In this document: positions 21,555 through 30,196 of the stretch, piece by piece
Numbering within the stretch: position 1 is the stretch's first letter
How the letters are laid out: every line of letters starts with the position of its first letter
Assembly: GCF_034479375.1 (NCBI RefSeq)
Contig: NZ_CP140155.1
Coordinates: forward strand, 1,302,001 to 1,366,000
Direction of reading: 5' to 3'
Length of the DNA: 64,000 nt
From: Rhodopseudomonas palustris
GTDB lineage: Bacteria; Pseudomonadota; Alphaproteobacteria; Rhizobiales; Xanthobacteraceae
Program-made: the position numbers and the translations under genes
Notes under the pieces: model-generated
The model's input: the letters and a program-made list of their open reading frames with translations, nothing else
Database searches by the model: none
Told to the model about the DNA's origin: nothing

Positions 21555-22358
21555 ATGGATCAGGTGGTTGAGCGGCGGCCGTCCGAGGTGGAGGAGGCAA
21601 CGACTGCCTTGATCAATCACGTCGTCGGGGCGATCGATGCTGCGGCGGTGGTTATGGAGCCGTTCTACCATCTCGAGTTCATGGGGATCTTTCCGGCCCT
21701 GGTGTACGCGGCGATGCTCCAGGCGCTGCCGCGCAGCAACGATTACCGGCCGATGCACGGCCGCAGCAAGGGCAATGATCTCGCCGACGGCACCCATACC
21801 CGGGTCAAGATCGACCTGTTTCCGGAATATATCCGGCATCTGCCGCCAGAGCAGCGCGGGGTCTGGCAGATGGTCGGCGATGCGCTGTGCTCGGAGCCGG
21901 TGAAGAACGCGTTCCGGCGGAAGCTCGCCCCGGCGCTGGCGAAGCGGTTCGGTCCAAAATTCAACGATGTCGGAATGTTTCCGATTCCGATCCTGACCCG
22001 CGATGTTCCGGGCTACAAGATCACGCCGCACACCGACACCCATTGGAAGGGCATCACCGTGCAGCTCTATCTGCCGCGCGACGAGGCCAACACCGACATC
22101 GGCACCATCTTCCATGACGTACTGCCCGACGGCTCGATGCCGAAGGCGCGGCAGATGAAGTTCGCGCCGAACTCCGGCTACGCTTTTGCCGTCGGTGACG
22201 ACACCTGGCACTCTGCCGACCCGGTGCACGACCGGGTCGAGACCCGCGACAGCATCCTGCTGACTTACTTCGTGGATCAGGGGCTGCTCAAGGTGCTGCG
22301 CAACCGCGGCAAGCGGTTCGGCAATTTCCTGCTCAACGAGGTCCGCGCGCGAACGTAG
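21555..22358 (+). CDS. 2-oxoglutarate/Fe(II) oxygenase-like protein
   Basis: The 267-residue soluble protein has a plausible facial triad: His159 and Asp161 in ITPHTDTHWKG, His219 in DDTWHSADPV, and Arg231 as the 2-oxoglutarate ligand in ETRDSILLTYF. It also shows beta-strand spacing (VQLYLPRDEA, YAFAVGDDTWH) expected of the double-stranded beta-helix of Fe/2OG dioxygenases. The substrate is not evident; no neighbouring pathway gene explains it. It starts 82 bp after the MDR gene and ends 7 bp before the convergent LysE gene. Confidence 0.65.
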   Translation: MDQVVERRPSEVEEATTALINHVVGAIDAAAVVMEPFYHLEFMGIFPALVYAAMLQALPRSNDYRPMHGRSKGNDLADGTHTRVKIDLFPEYIRHLPPEQRGVWQMVGDALCSEPVKNAFRRKLAPALAKRFGPKFNDVGMFPIPILTRDVPGYKITPHTDTHWKGITVQLYLPRDEANTDIGTIFHDVLPDGSMPKARQMKFAPNSGYAFAVGDDTWHSADPVHDRVETRDSILLTYFVDQGLLKVLRNRGKRFGNFLLNEVRART

Positions 22359-22365
22359 AGTTGCG

Positions 22366-22983
22366 TCAGCGCTCCGCGACCGCCAGCTTGGCGCCGAGAG
22401 CGACGAAGGCGGCGGCGAAACTGCGGCGCATCCAGGTCAGCACGCGGGGGCGGGTGACGACATGGTCGCGCAGCCAGGCGGCGAACAGGCCGTAGATCGC
22501 GAACACCGCAAATGTCATCAGCATGAAGACGCCGCTGAGCTCGGCCATCCGCCCCAGAGGGTGCGCCTCGTCGGCCGAGACGAATTGCGGCAGGAAGGCG
22601 AGGAAGAAGATCGACAGCTTCGGGTTGAGGATGTTGATCAGCACGCCGGTAACGGTGACCTGCAGCGCCGAGCGCGCGCCGACCTCCTTCTCGATGCTGA
22701 GGGGACCGCGCTCGCGCAGGGTCGCCCACGCCATGTACAGCAGATAGGCGACGCCGAGATATTTGAAGGTCTGGAACGCGATCGCGCTGGTGTGGAGCAG
22801 GGCGGCGAGGCCGAGGATCGCGGCGGCGATGTGCGGGACGATGCCGAGCGTGCACCCGAACGCAGCGACGACGCTGGCCCGCGCGCCGCGCGAGAGCCCG
22901 GCGGCAAGCGTGTAGAGCACGCCGGTGCCGGGCGAGGCCACCACGATCAACGAGGTGATGAGGAATTCGGCGCTGATCGTCAT
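22366..22983 (-). CDS. LysE/RhtB family translocator
   Basis: The 205-residue inner-membrane exporter belongs to the LysE superfamily (amino acid or homoserine-lactone-like efflux). It begins MTISAEFLITSLIVVASPGTGVLYTLAAG; the SPGTGVLYT stretch is the family's SPGPxxxxV-like signature. It has about six hydrophobic segments and an INPKLSIFFLAFLPQF-like motif (NPKLSIFFLAFLPQF) at mid-protein. The start at 22983 was chosen because the signature falls at the usual place; the longer frame upstream overlaps the divergent CoA-transferase gene. Confidence 0.9.
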   Translation of the reverse strand: MTISAEFLITSLIVVASPGTGVLYTLAAGLSRGARASVVAAFGCTLGIVPHIAAAILGLAALLHTSAIAFQTFKYLGVAYLLYMAWATLRERGPLSIEKEVGARSALQVTVTGVLINILNPKLSIFFLAFLPQFVSADEAHPLGRMAELSGVFMLMTFAVFAIYGLFAAWLRDHVVTRPRVLTWMRRSFAAAFVALGAKLAVAER

Positions 22984-23056
22984 GGCAGGGTCCCACTGTT
23001 GAGATGGACTTGCAATTTGCGTCCCGGCACGGAAACAGTGCCGCGCCAACCCCGGC

Positions 23057-24226
23057 ATGTCTATCGAAACGGAGCAGCAGATGGGTGGACCGCTCGCCGG
23101 CCTGAAGGTGATCGAGATCGCGCAGGCGATCGCAGGGCCGATGGCCGGCATGATCCTCGGCGACATGGGCGCCGACGTGATCAAGATCGAGAAGCATGAC
23201 GGCGGCGACGACGCCCGGCACTGGGGCCCGCCCTTCATCAACGGCGATTCGCTGCTGTTTCACACCTTCAACCGCAACAAGCGTTCGGTGACGCTCGACA
23301 TCAAGAATCCGGACGATGTCGCGAGGCTGAAGGAATTGGTGAAGGATGCCGACATCCTGATCCAGAATCTGCGCTCGGGTGTGGTCGCGGATTGCGGCAT
23401 CGGGCCGGACGTGATGTGTGCGATCAATCCGCGGCTGATCTATTGCTCGGTCTGGGCGTTCGGCAAGACCGGACCATTGAGCCGCGAGCCGGGCTTCGAT
23501 CCGCTGCTGCAGGCCTATGGCGGGGTGATGTCGCTCACCGGATCGGAGGGTGATCCGCCGACGTTCTGTGCGCCCGCGATCAACGATCGGGCCACCGCGC
23601 AATGGTGCGTCATCGGCGCGCTCGCGGCACTGCAGCAGCGCCATGTCACCGGGAAAGGCGGAGTGGTCGACACCTCGCTGTTCGACAGCGCGGTTGCTTG
23701 GGTCGATATCCAGCTCAACAATTTCCTGCTCGACAGCGAGGCGCCGACGCGTCACGGCACAGCGAGCGCGACGCTGGCGCCGTACCAGGTGTTCGAGACC
23801 GCCGACCGGCCGATCGTCATTGCCGCCGGCAACGACCGGCTGTTCGCGAGATGTGCGGAAGTGCTCGGCCATCCGGAATGGATCACCGACGAACGCTTTG
23901 CCCGGGTTCAGGATCGCAGTGCGCATCGGGGTGAACTGATCGCGCTGATGCAGCCGGTGCTGACGACGCGCAGCGCCACCGAATGGCTGAGCGCGCTGAA
24001 ACGCGCCGGCGTGCCGGTGAGCCCGGTCAACGATATTCCGGAGCTTGCCGCCACCGAACAGCTCGCCGCCGCGGACATGCTGCGGACAATGCCCGGAAGC
24101 GGACTCAAGGTCGCCGGCCTGCCGATCATGTTCGACGGCGAGCGTCCACACCCCGTGCAGAACACGCCGAAGCTCGGCGCGCACAACGACGAGGTTTTGG
24201 CCGGTCGCGCGAACGCTGCGGAGTAG
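23057..24226 (+). CDS. CaiB/BaiF family CoA transferase
   Basis: The 389-residue family III CoA transferase moves CoA between carboxylic acids. Motifs: GPLAGLKVIEIAQAIAGPM near the start, GDMGADVIKIEKHDGGDDAR, NRNKRSVTLDIK, DILIQNLRSGV, the segment AYGGVMSLTG and, before the Rossmann-split region, VVDTSLFDSAVAW. The expected catalytic Asp region (FDPLLQAYGG) is present. Substrate unknown; the gene is divergent from the LysE exporter (73 bp). Confidence 0.93.
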   Translation: MSIETEQQMGGPLAGLKVIEIAQAIAGPMAGMILGDMGADVIKIEKHDGGDDARHWGPPFINGDSLLFHTFNRNKRSVTLDIKNPDDVARLKELVKDADILIQNLRSGVVADCGIGPDVMCAINPRLIYCSVWAFGKTGPLSREPGFDPLLQAYGGVMSLTGSEGDPPTFCAPAINDRATAQWCVIGALAALQQRHVTGKGGVVDTSLFDSAVAWVDIQLNNFLLDSEAPTRHGTASATLAPYQVFETADRPIVIAAGNDRLFARCAEVLGHPEWITDERFARVQDRSAHRGELIALMQPVLTTRSATEWLSALKRAGVPVSPVNDIPELAATEQLAAADMLRTMPGSGLKVAGLPIMFDGERPHPVQNTPKLGAHNDEVLAGRANAAE

Positions 24227-24345
24227 ATCAAAAATTCGTCAGCACGGCGCGCGCGCGGTGTCGTGTAATGTCCACGACACCGCCGGCGCGTTAGGGTCAT
24301 GCCAACCTGACCGCTCCTTTCCCCGAACCTCCAGGATTTTCGCCT

Positions 24346-24903
24346 ATGGCCGCTCCGTATCGCGTCGCTGTCATCATCGGCAGCCTGCGCAGCAATGGCT
24401 TTTCACTTCGCCTCGGGCAGGCGCTGGCCAAGCTCGCGCCCGCGACGCTGAAGCCTGAGATCGTCACGCTGCACGATCTGTCGTTCTACAATCAGGATCT
24501 GGAGGCCAGCGCACCGGCCGACTGGATCGCATTCCGCGACAAGATCAAGGCGTCGGACGCGGTACTGTTCGTCACGCCGGAGTACAACCGCTCGATCCCG
24601 GGCGTGCTCAAGAACGCAATCGACGTCGGCTCGCGGCCTTACGGCAAGAGCGCGTTCGATGGGAAGCCCGCCGGCGTCGTCTCCAATTCGCCGGGCGCCA
24701 TCGGGGCGTTCGGGGCCAACCACCATCTGCGGCAGTGCCTGACGTTCCTGAATATGCCGGTGCTGCAGCAGCCGGAGGCCTATATCGGCGGCATCGGCGA
24801 CGCCTTCAACGAGGCCGGCGATCTCGTCAAAGAACCGCTGCGCGACTTCCTGCAGACCTATATCGATGCGTTCGCCGCATGGGTGGCGCAGCAGCACAAA
24901 TAA
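24346..24903 (+). CDS. NADPH-dependent FMN reductase (flavodoxin-like)
   Basis: The 185-residue protein of the NADPH-dependent FMN reductase family (PF03358; ChrR/YieF/azoreductase-like) reduces FMN or quinones. The phosphate-binding loop IIGSLRSNGFS is near residues 10-20 and the PEYNRSIPGVLKNAIDVGSR segment near 78-97; SNSPGAIGAFGANHHLRQ follows. The length is normal. It stands alone, 119 bp after the CoA transferase. Confidence 0.93.
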   Translation: MAAPYRVAVIIGSLRSNGFSLRLGQALAKLAPATLKPEIVTLHDLSFYNQDLEASAPADWIAFRDKIKASDAVLFVTPEYNRSIPGVLKNAIDVGSRPYGKSAFDGKPAGVVSNSPGAIGAFGANHHLRQCLTFLNMPVLQQPEAYIGGIGDAFNEAGDLVKEPLRDFLQTYIDAFAAWVAQQHK

Positions 24904-24957
24904 GCGGCAGGCGCCACCGTTAGCGCTGCATTAACCGCGCTGTCGCATGGTCGCTCC

Positions 24958-25275
24958 ATGGTCACCCGCAGCCGCCTCAAATCGATCCTCGCCGGGGTCG
25001 CGCTCTACGCGATCGCCGCGGCGGTGATCGCGTATTTCGGCATCAACGCCTATACGGGACGCTACGGGCTGACCGCGCAGCAGGAGCTCGACCAGGAGAT
25101 CATCGCGCTGACCTCCGAACTGGTTCGGCTGAAGCATGAGCGCGCCGAGGGCGAAAAGCGCGTGGCGCTGCTGCGGTCGGATCGCCTCGACCCGGACATG
25201 CTCGACGAGCGCGTGCGCTATCAGCTCGACTTCGCCAATCCGGCCGATCTGGTGCGGATGAATCCGCAGCGTTGA
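24958..25275 (+). CDS. FtsB/DivIC-like septum formation initiator
   Basis: The 105-residue bitopic membrane protein has a short basic cytoplasmic end (MVTRSRLK), one transmembrane helix (about 12-32), then a periplasmic coiled coil (AQQELDQEIIALTSELVRL) and a C-terminal LDPDMLDERVRYQL motif typical of FtsB/DivIC (PF04977). FtsB works with FtsL and FtsQ at the division site. The eno...ftsB...pdhA order is common in alphaproteobacteria. Confidence 0.9.
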   Translation: MVTRSRLKSILAGVALYAIAAAVIAYFGINAYTGRYGLTAQQELDQEIIALTSELVRLKHERAEGEKRVALLRSDRLDPDMLDERVRYQLDFANPADLVRMNPQR

Positions 25276-25426
25276 TCCGCATATTCCAAAAACCCACACA
25301 AACGATGTCGAAAGTTTCGCTTCGTTGCAGTGCGGCAAACTGAATTGCGTGCTGCGGCGCGCGGCTCCTTTCACGACCGATTAAGTTACGGTAGAGAGGC
25401 TGATCTTCTCTCTCATCGGAATCGCC

Positions 25427-26461
25427 ATGGCCGCACCCAAGAAGAGCGCCGCGAAGGAGACGGGGCACGACAAAGAGTCTGCGCCGAACAAACCGCGGGT
25501 CCCGGATTTCTCCAAGGAACAGGAGCTGCACGCGTTCCGCGACATGCTGCTGATCCGCCGCTTCGAAGAGAAAGCCGGCCAGCTCTACGGCATGGGTGCG
25601 ATCGGCGGGTTCTGCCATCTCTATATCGGCCAGGAAGCCGTCGTCGTCGGCATGCAGATGGCGCTGCGCGAGGGCGATCAGGTCATCACCGGCTATCGCG
25701 ACCACGGCCACATGCTCGCCTGCGAGATGGACGCCAAGGGCGTGATGGCCGAACTGACCGGACGCCGCGGGGGCTACTCCAAGGGCAAGGGCGGCTCCAT
25801 GCACATGTTCAGCATGGAGAAGCACTTCTACGGCGGCCACGGCATCGTCGGCGCGCAGGTCTCGCTCGGCACCGGCATCGCCTTCGCCAATCGCTATCGC
25901 GACAATGGCAGCGTCTGTCTCGCTTATTTCGGCGACGGCGCCTCCAATCAGGGGCAGGTCTACGAGAGCTTCAACATGGCGGAGCTGTGGAAGCTCCCCG
26001 TGGTCTACGTCATCGAGAACAACCGCTACGCGATGGGCACGTCGGTGACGCGTTCGTCGGCGCAGACCGATTTCTCCAAGCGTGGCATCTCGTTCAACAT
26101 TCCCGGCGAGCAGGTCGACGGCATGGACGTTCGCGCGGTGAAGGCCGCGGGCGACAAGGCGGTGGCGCATTGCCGCGCCGGCAACGGCCCCTACATCCTG
26201 GAGATGCAGACCTATCGCTACCGCGGCCACTCGATGTCGGACCCGGCGAAGTACCGGACCCGCGAGGAGGTCGACAAGATCCGCAACGATCAGGACCCGA
26301 TCGAACAGGTGCGGCAGCGTCTGCTCGGACTGGAGATGACCGAGGACGATCTGAAGAAGATCGACGCCGAGATCCGCAAGATCGTCAACGAGGCTGCCGA
26401 TTTCGCGCAGAACGATCCCGAGCCCGATCCCGCCGAACTCTACACCGATGTGTATCGCTGA
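25427..26461 (+). CDS. pdhA: Pyruvate dehydrogenase E1 component, alpha subunit
   Basis: The 344-residue protein pairs with PdhB to decarboxylate pyruvate using thiamine diphosphate. Seen: RRFEEKAGQLYGMGAIGGFCHLYIGQEAV (motifs RRFEEKAGQLYG and GFCHLYIGQEA), RDHGHML, the GSMHMFS segment, the TPP-binding GDGASNQGQ...ENNRYAMGT stretch and YRYRGHSMSDP. The first ~28 residues are a charged extension. It is the first gene of the pdhA-pdhB-DUF5076-pdhC-(DUF559)-lpdA run. Confidence 0.98.
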   Translation: MAAPKKSAAKETGHDKESAPNKPRVPDFSKEQELHAFRDMLLIRRFEEKAGQLYGMGAIGGFCHLYIGQEAVVVGMQMALREGDQVITGYRDHGHMLACEMDAKGVMAELTGRRGGYSKGKGGSMHMFSMEKHFYGGHGIVGAQVSLGTGIAFANRYRDNGSVCLAYFGDGASNQGQVYESFNMAELWKLPVVYVIENNRYAMGTSVTRSSAQTDFSKRGISFNIPGEQVDGMDVRAVKAAGDKAVAHCRAGNGPYILEMQTYRYRGHSMSDPAKYRTREEVDKIRNDQDPIEQVRQRLLGLEMTEDDLKKIDAEIRKIVNEAADFAQNDPEPDPAELYTDVYR

Positions 26462-26550
26462 TGATGTCCGTCGCTGACGCCGATTGCGCCGAATGCGCTG
26501 GTGCCGCTACGCGGCGATCACGCGCATGATTGAATGACTGCGGAGCCCAA

Positions 26551-27960
26551 ATGCCAACTCAAGTTCTGATGCCCGCGCTGTCGCCGACCATGGAGAAGGG
26601 CAACCTTTCGAAATGGCTCAAGAAGGAAGGCGACAAGGTCAAGAGCGGCGACGTGATCGCGGAGATCGAGACCGACAAGGCGACGATGGAAGTCGAAGCC
26701 GCCGATGACGGCACGCTCGGCAAGATCCTGATCCCCGAAGGTACCAACGACGTCGCGGTCAACACCCCGATCGCGACCATCCTGGGCGACGGCGAAAGCG
26801 CCGCCGATGCCGACAAGGCGTCCGACCCGGCCGCGCAGACCAAGAGCGCGCAGTCGGCCCCGCCGGCCGCCGCGCCGGAAGCCGCCGAAGCGAAGTCCAC
26901 GCCGGCGCCCGCGCAGGATGCCCCTGAAGCACCTGTCGTCTCTGCGCCGGCCGATCCCGATATTCCCGCCGGCACCGAGATGGTGACGCAGACCATCCGC
27001 GAAGCGCTGCGCGACGCGATGGCCGAGGAGATGCGCCGCGATCCCGACGTGTTCGTGATGGGCGAGGAGGTCGCCGAGTATCAGGGCGCCTACAAGGTGA
27101 CGCAGGGCCTGCTGCAGGAATTCGGCGAACGCCGCGTGATCGACACCCCGATCACCGAGCATGGCTTCGCCGGCGTCGGCGTCGGCGCGGCGATGACCGG
27201 GCTGAAGCCGATCGTCGAATTCATGACCTTCAATTTCGCCATGCAGGCGATCGACCAGATCATCAACTCCGCCGCCAAGACGCTGTACATGTCCGGCGGC
27301 CAGCTCGGCTGCTCGATCGTGTTCCGCGGGCCCAACGGCGCGGCCTCGCGCGTCGCCGCTCAGCACAGCCAGGACTACTCGGCCTGGTACGCGCAGATCC
27401 CTGGCCTCAAGGTGGTCTCGCCGTCGACCGCCGCCGACTACAAGGGCCTGCTCAAGGCCGCGATCCGCGATCCCAATCCGGTGATCTTCCTCGAACACGA
27501 GATGATGTACGGGCAATCCGGCGAGGTGCCGAAGCTCGACGACTTCGTGATCCCGATCGGCAAAGCGCGCGTCGCGCGCGAAGGCAAGGACGTCACGCTC
27601 ATCTCGTGGTCGCACGGCATGACCTACGCGCTGAAGGCCGCCGAGGAACTGGCGAAAGACGGCATCGAGGCCGAAGTGATCGATCTGCGCACGCTGCGAC
27701 CGCTCGACACCGATACCATCATCGCCTCGGTGAAGAAGACGGGTCGCGCGGTCGCGGTCGAGGAGGGCTGGCAGCAGAACGGCGTCGGCGCCGAGATCGC
27801 CGCCCGCATCATGGAGCACGCGTTCGATTATCTGGATGCGCCGGTCAAGCGCGTGTCCGGCAAGGACGTGCCGATGCCGTATGCCGCCAATCTCGAAAAG
27901 CTGGCGCTGCCGAGCGTCGCCGAAGTCGTCGAGGCGGCCAAAGCCGTCTGCTATCGGTGA
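26551..27960 (+). CDS. pdhB: Pyruvate dehydrogenase E1 component, beta subunit with lipoyl domain
   Basis: The 469-residue protein carries its own N-terminal lipoyl domain (about 1-80; lipoyl lysine 43 in [12 protein letters not shown]), then a long Ala/Pro/Glu linker (about 85-145), then the transketolase-like E1 beta domain ([44 protein letters not shown]). Lipoyl domains on E1 beta are typical of alphaproteobacterial and mitochondrion-related complexes. The start at 26551 ([10 protein letters not shown]) was chosen because the lipoyl domain begins there; an upstream ATG at 26530 adds seven residues. Confidence 0.97.
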   Translation: MPTQVLMPALSPTMEKGNLSKWLKKEGDKVKSGDVIAEIETDKATMEVEAADDGTLGKILIPEGTNDVAVNTPIATILGDGESAADADKASDPAAQTKSAQSAPPAAAPEAAEAKSTPAPAQDAPEAPVVSAPADPDIPAGTEMVTQTIREALRDAMAEEMRRDPDVFVMGEEVAEYQGAYKVTQGLLQEFGERRVIDTPITEHGFAGVGVGAAMTGLKPIVEFMTFNFAMQAIDQIINSAAKTLYMSGGQLGCSIVFRGPNGAASRVAAQHSQDYSAWYAQIPGLKVVSPSTAADYKGLLKAAIRDPNPVIFLEHEMMYGQSGEVPKLDDFVIPIGKARVAREGKDVTLISWSHGMTYALKAAEELAKDGIEAEVIDLRTLRPLDTDTIIASVKKTGRAVAVEEGWQQNGVGAEIAARIMEHAFDYLDAPVKRVSGKDVPMPYAANLEKLALPSVAEVVEAAKAVCYR

Positions 27961-27964
27961 GGCC

Positions 27965-28261
27965 ATGACCGGCCCCAAGCAACAGCCGCTGCCGCCGGAC
28001 GTGGTCGGCCGCGAGGACGCCACAGAGGTGCTGCGCGCCTTCGTGCTCGACGGCGGGCTATCGATCGCGTTCATGCGCGCGTTCGAGGAGCCCGATATGT
28101 GGGGGCTGCTGCTGGTCGACATCGCCCGCCACGCCGCGCGCGCCTATGCGCGCGAGAGCAACTACACCGAGGACGAGGCGCTGGGCCGCATCGTCGAGAT
28201 GTTCGAGGCCGAGATCGCGCGCCCGTCCGATCTGGGCAGCACCACCGAACGGCCGCAGTAA
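27965..28261 (+). CDS. DUF5076 domain-containing small protein
   Basis: The 98-residue acidic cytoplasmic protein is encoded 4 bp after pdhB and 12 bp before pdhC. It reads MTGPKQQPLPPDVVGREDA, then EVLRAFVLDGGLSIAFMRAF, then MWGLLLVDIARHAARAYA and a C-terminal helix with EDEALGRIVEMFEAEIARP. I recognise it as DUF5076, a family found inside alphaproteobacterial pdh operons. Conserved position suggests a role with the pyruvate dehydrogenase complex, but the function is unknown. Confidence 0.85.
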   Translation: MTGPKQQPLPPDVVGREDATEVLRAFVLDGGLSIAFMRAFEEPDMWGLLLVDIARHAARAYARESNYTEDEALGRIVEMFEAEIARPSDLGSTTERPQ

Positions 28262-28273
28262 GGTATTCACGCC

Positions 28274-29707
28274 ATGCCGATCAACATTCTGATGCCCGCG
28301 CTGTCCCCGACCATGGAGAAGGGCAACCTTGCGAAGTGGCTGAAGAAGGAGGGCGACCAGGTCAAGAGCGGCGACGTCATCGCCGAGATCGAGACCGACA
28401 AGGCGACGATGGAAGTCGAGGCCTCCGACGAGGGTACGCTGGCGAAGATCCTGGTGCCCGAGGGCACCCAGGATGTTGCGGTCAACGCCGTGATCGCGGT
28501 GCTCGCCGGCGACGGCGAGGATGTGGCGGCGGCCGGAGCGGGGGCGGGCAAGGCGGAAGCGCCGAAGCAGGACGAGAAGAAGCCCGCGGCATCATCCGTC
28601 GAGACGCCCGCTGCGCGGGCTCCTCAGGATGAGGGCAGTGCCGCTGGGAAGGGTGAGGCAGGTAAGGATGATGGCGACAAGCCGGCCGCGAACTCGGCCC
28701 CTCGCCCTGAGGAGGGCGCGAAAGCGCCCGTCTCGAAGGGCGGTGCGACACAGTCCCAACCCGCGCAAAACAACGGCGCCCGCGTATTCTCGTCGCCGCT
28801 GGCGCGGCGGCTTGCAAAGGATGCCGGCATCGAACTCGGCCGCGTGGAAGGCACCGGCCCGCATGGCCGCGTCATCGCCCGAGACATCGAAAAGGCGAAA
28901 GCCGGCGGCGGCCTCAAGGCGCCTGCAGCGGCAGCGTCGTCCGCTGCGCCCAGCGTCGCGCCGTCGCTGTCCGACCAGCAGATCCGCGCGCTGTATCCCG
29001 AGGGCAGCTACGAGGTGGTGCCGCATGACGGCATGCGGCGGACGATTGCGCAAAGATTGACGCAGTCGACCCAGACCATTCCGCATTTCTATCTGACGAT
29101 CGACTGCAACCTCGACCGCCTGATGGCCGCGCGCGAGGACATCAACGCGGCTGCCCCCAAGGACAAGGACGGCAAGCCGGCCTACAAGCTGTCGGTCAAC
29201 GACTTCGTCATCAAGGCGATGGCGATCGCGCTGCAGCGCATCCCCGACGCCAACGTGTCGTGGACCGAAGCCGGAATGCTCAAGCACAAACATTCCGACA
29301 TCGGCGTCGCCGTCGCGATGCCGGGCGGACTGATCACGCCGATCATCCGCAGCGCCGAGACCGCATCGCTGTCGTCGATCTCCGCGCAGATGAAGGATTT
29401 CGCCGCGCGCGCCCGGGCGCGCAAGCTGAAGCCCGAAGAGTACCAGGGCGGCACCACCGCGGTGTCCAACCTCGGCATGTACGGCATCAAGGACTTCACC
29501 GCGGTGATCAACCCGCCGCACGCCACCATCCTGGCGGTCGGCACCGGCGAGCAGCGCCCGATCGTTAGGGACGGCAAGATCGAGATCGCCACGATGATGA
29601 GCGTGACGCTGAGCTGCGACCACCGCGCAGTCGACGGCGCGCTCGGCGCCGAGCTGATCGGTGCCTTCAAGACACTGATCGAAAATCCTGTGATGATGAT
29701 GGTGTAG
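28274..29707 (+). CDS. pdhC: Dihydrolipoamide acetyltransferase (E2 of pyruvate dehydrogenase)
   Basis: The 477-residue core subunit accepts the acetyl group on its lipoyl arm and transfers it to CoA. One lipoyl domain (1-80; Lys43 in [12 protein letters not shown]) is nearly identical to that of PdhB. After a long Ala/Pro/Lys/Glu linker comes the peripheral subunit-binding domain around 170-215 ([21 protein letters not shown], in short [28 protein letters not shown]). The catalytic domain ends with [15 protein letters not shown], containing the active-site His. The linker near 28595-28640 contains a stretch resembling the CTCCTCAGGATGAG-type intergenic repeat. Confidence 0.97.
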   Translation: MPINILMPALSPTMEKGNLAKWLKKEGDQVKSGDVIAEIETDKATMEVEASDEGTLAKILVPEGTQDVAVNAVIAVLAGDGEDVAAAGAGAGKAEAPKQDEKKPAASSVETPAARAPQDEGSAAGKGEAGKDDGDKPAANSAPRPEEGAKAPVSKGGATQSQPAQNNGARVFSSPLARRLAKDAGIELGRVEGTGPHGRVIARDIEKAKAGGGLKAPAAAASSAAPSVAPSLSDQQIRALYPEGSYEVVPHDGMRRTIAQRLTQSTQTIPHFYLTIDCNLDRLMAAREDINAAAPKDKDGKPAYKLSVNDFVIKAMAIALQRIPDANVSWTEAGMLKHKHSDIGVAVAMPGGLITPIIRSAETASLSSISAQMKDFAARARARKLKPEEYQGGTTAVSNLGMYGIKDFTAVINPPHATILAVGTGEQRPIVRDGKIEIATMMSVTLSCDHRAVDGALGAELIGAFKTLIENPVMMMV

Positions 29708-29715
29708 CTTTTCTT

Positions 29716-29768
29716 CCCTCTCCCCTTGTGGGAGAGGGTGGCCGCCGCAGGCGGCCGGGTGAGGGGGC
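29716..29768. repeat. Palindromic repeat, left copy flanking the DUF559 gene
   Basis: The order is: hairpin CCTCTCCCCTTGTGGGAGAGG, hairpin GGCCGCC..GGCGGCC, tail GGGTGAGGGG. It ends directly at the DUF559 start codon, and its purine-rich tail GTGAGGGGG is well placed to serve as the ribosome binding site. The inverted partner is at 30113-30174. Confidence 0.88.
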
Positions 29769-30194
29769 ATGATCCAGCGTGTGCCGCATCAACAACGCGC
29801 TTTTGCGAAGACGCTTCGCGCAGGCGCTACCGATGCGGAACGTGCTCTTTGGCGGCTATTGCGGTCGCGACGGCTGGCTCACCTGAAGTTTCGCCGCCAG
29901 GTGCCGATCGGCTCATGGATTGTCGATTTCGTCTGTTTCGAGCAGCGGTTAATCGTGGAAGCCGACGGAAGTCAGCACGCCGATAGCGAGAGCGATCAAG
30001 TGCGTGATCGGGACCTGATGGACCGTGGCTTTCGCATCCTTCGCTTCTGGAACAACGATATCCTCGCGCGTTCGCAAACCGTGCTCGAGTCGATCTGGGA
30101 TGCCGTGCCCGACCCCTCACCCGGCTGCGCGCCTGACGGCGTGCAGCCACCCTCTCCCACAAGGGGAGAGGGGAAGACAACAAAGAGCGAGTAG
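29769..30194 (+). CDS. DUF559 endonuclease-domain protein (Vsr-like)
   Basis: The 141-residue protein matches the DUF559 (PF04480) very-short-patch-repair-like nuclease family. It shows RAGATDAERALWRLLRSR (18-35), FRRQVPIGSWIVDFVCFEQR with Asp53, IVEADGSQH (62-70) as the second acidic/Gln-His motif, and DRGFRILRFWNNDIL (85-99). These are the Asp/Glu-x-His positions of the PD-(D/E)xK-related fold. The last ~27 codons are read from a palindromic repeat (PSPGCAPDGVQPPSPTRGEG), so the C-terminus is repeat-derived. It lies between pdhC and lpdA. The biological role of these proteins is not known. Confidence 0.85.
   Translation: MIQRVPHQQRAFAKTLRAGATDAERALWRLLRSRRLAHLKFRRQVPIGSWIVDFVCFEQRLIVEADGSQHADSESDQVRDRDLMDRGFRILRFWNNDILARSQTVLESIWDAVPDPSPGCAPDGVQPPSPTRGEGKTTKSE
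30113..30174. repeat. Palindromic repeat, right copy flanking the DUF559 gene (inverted)
   Basis: On the minus strand it repeats the left copy: CCTCTCCCCTTGTGGGAGAGGG, a longer central hairpin, then CCGGGTGAGGGG. Tails of both copies face inward. It overlaps the 3' end of the DUF559 coding sequence and ends 22 bp before the lpdA start. Confidence 0.88.
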
Positions 30195-30196
30195 TT

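Noticed and set aside
22277..24184. 635-residue minus-strand ORF spanning LysE and the CoA transferase
   Set aside because: Out-of-frame shadow; both real genes are identified in other frames.
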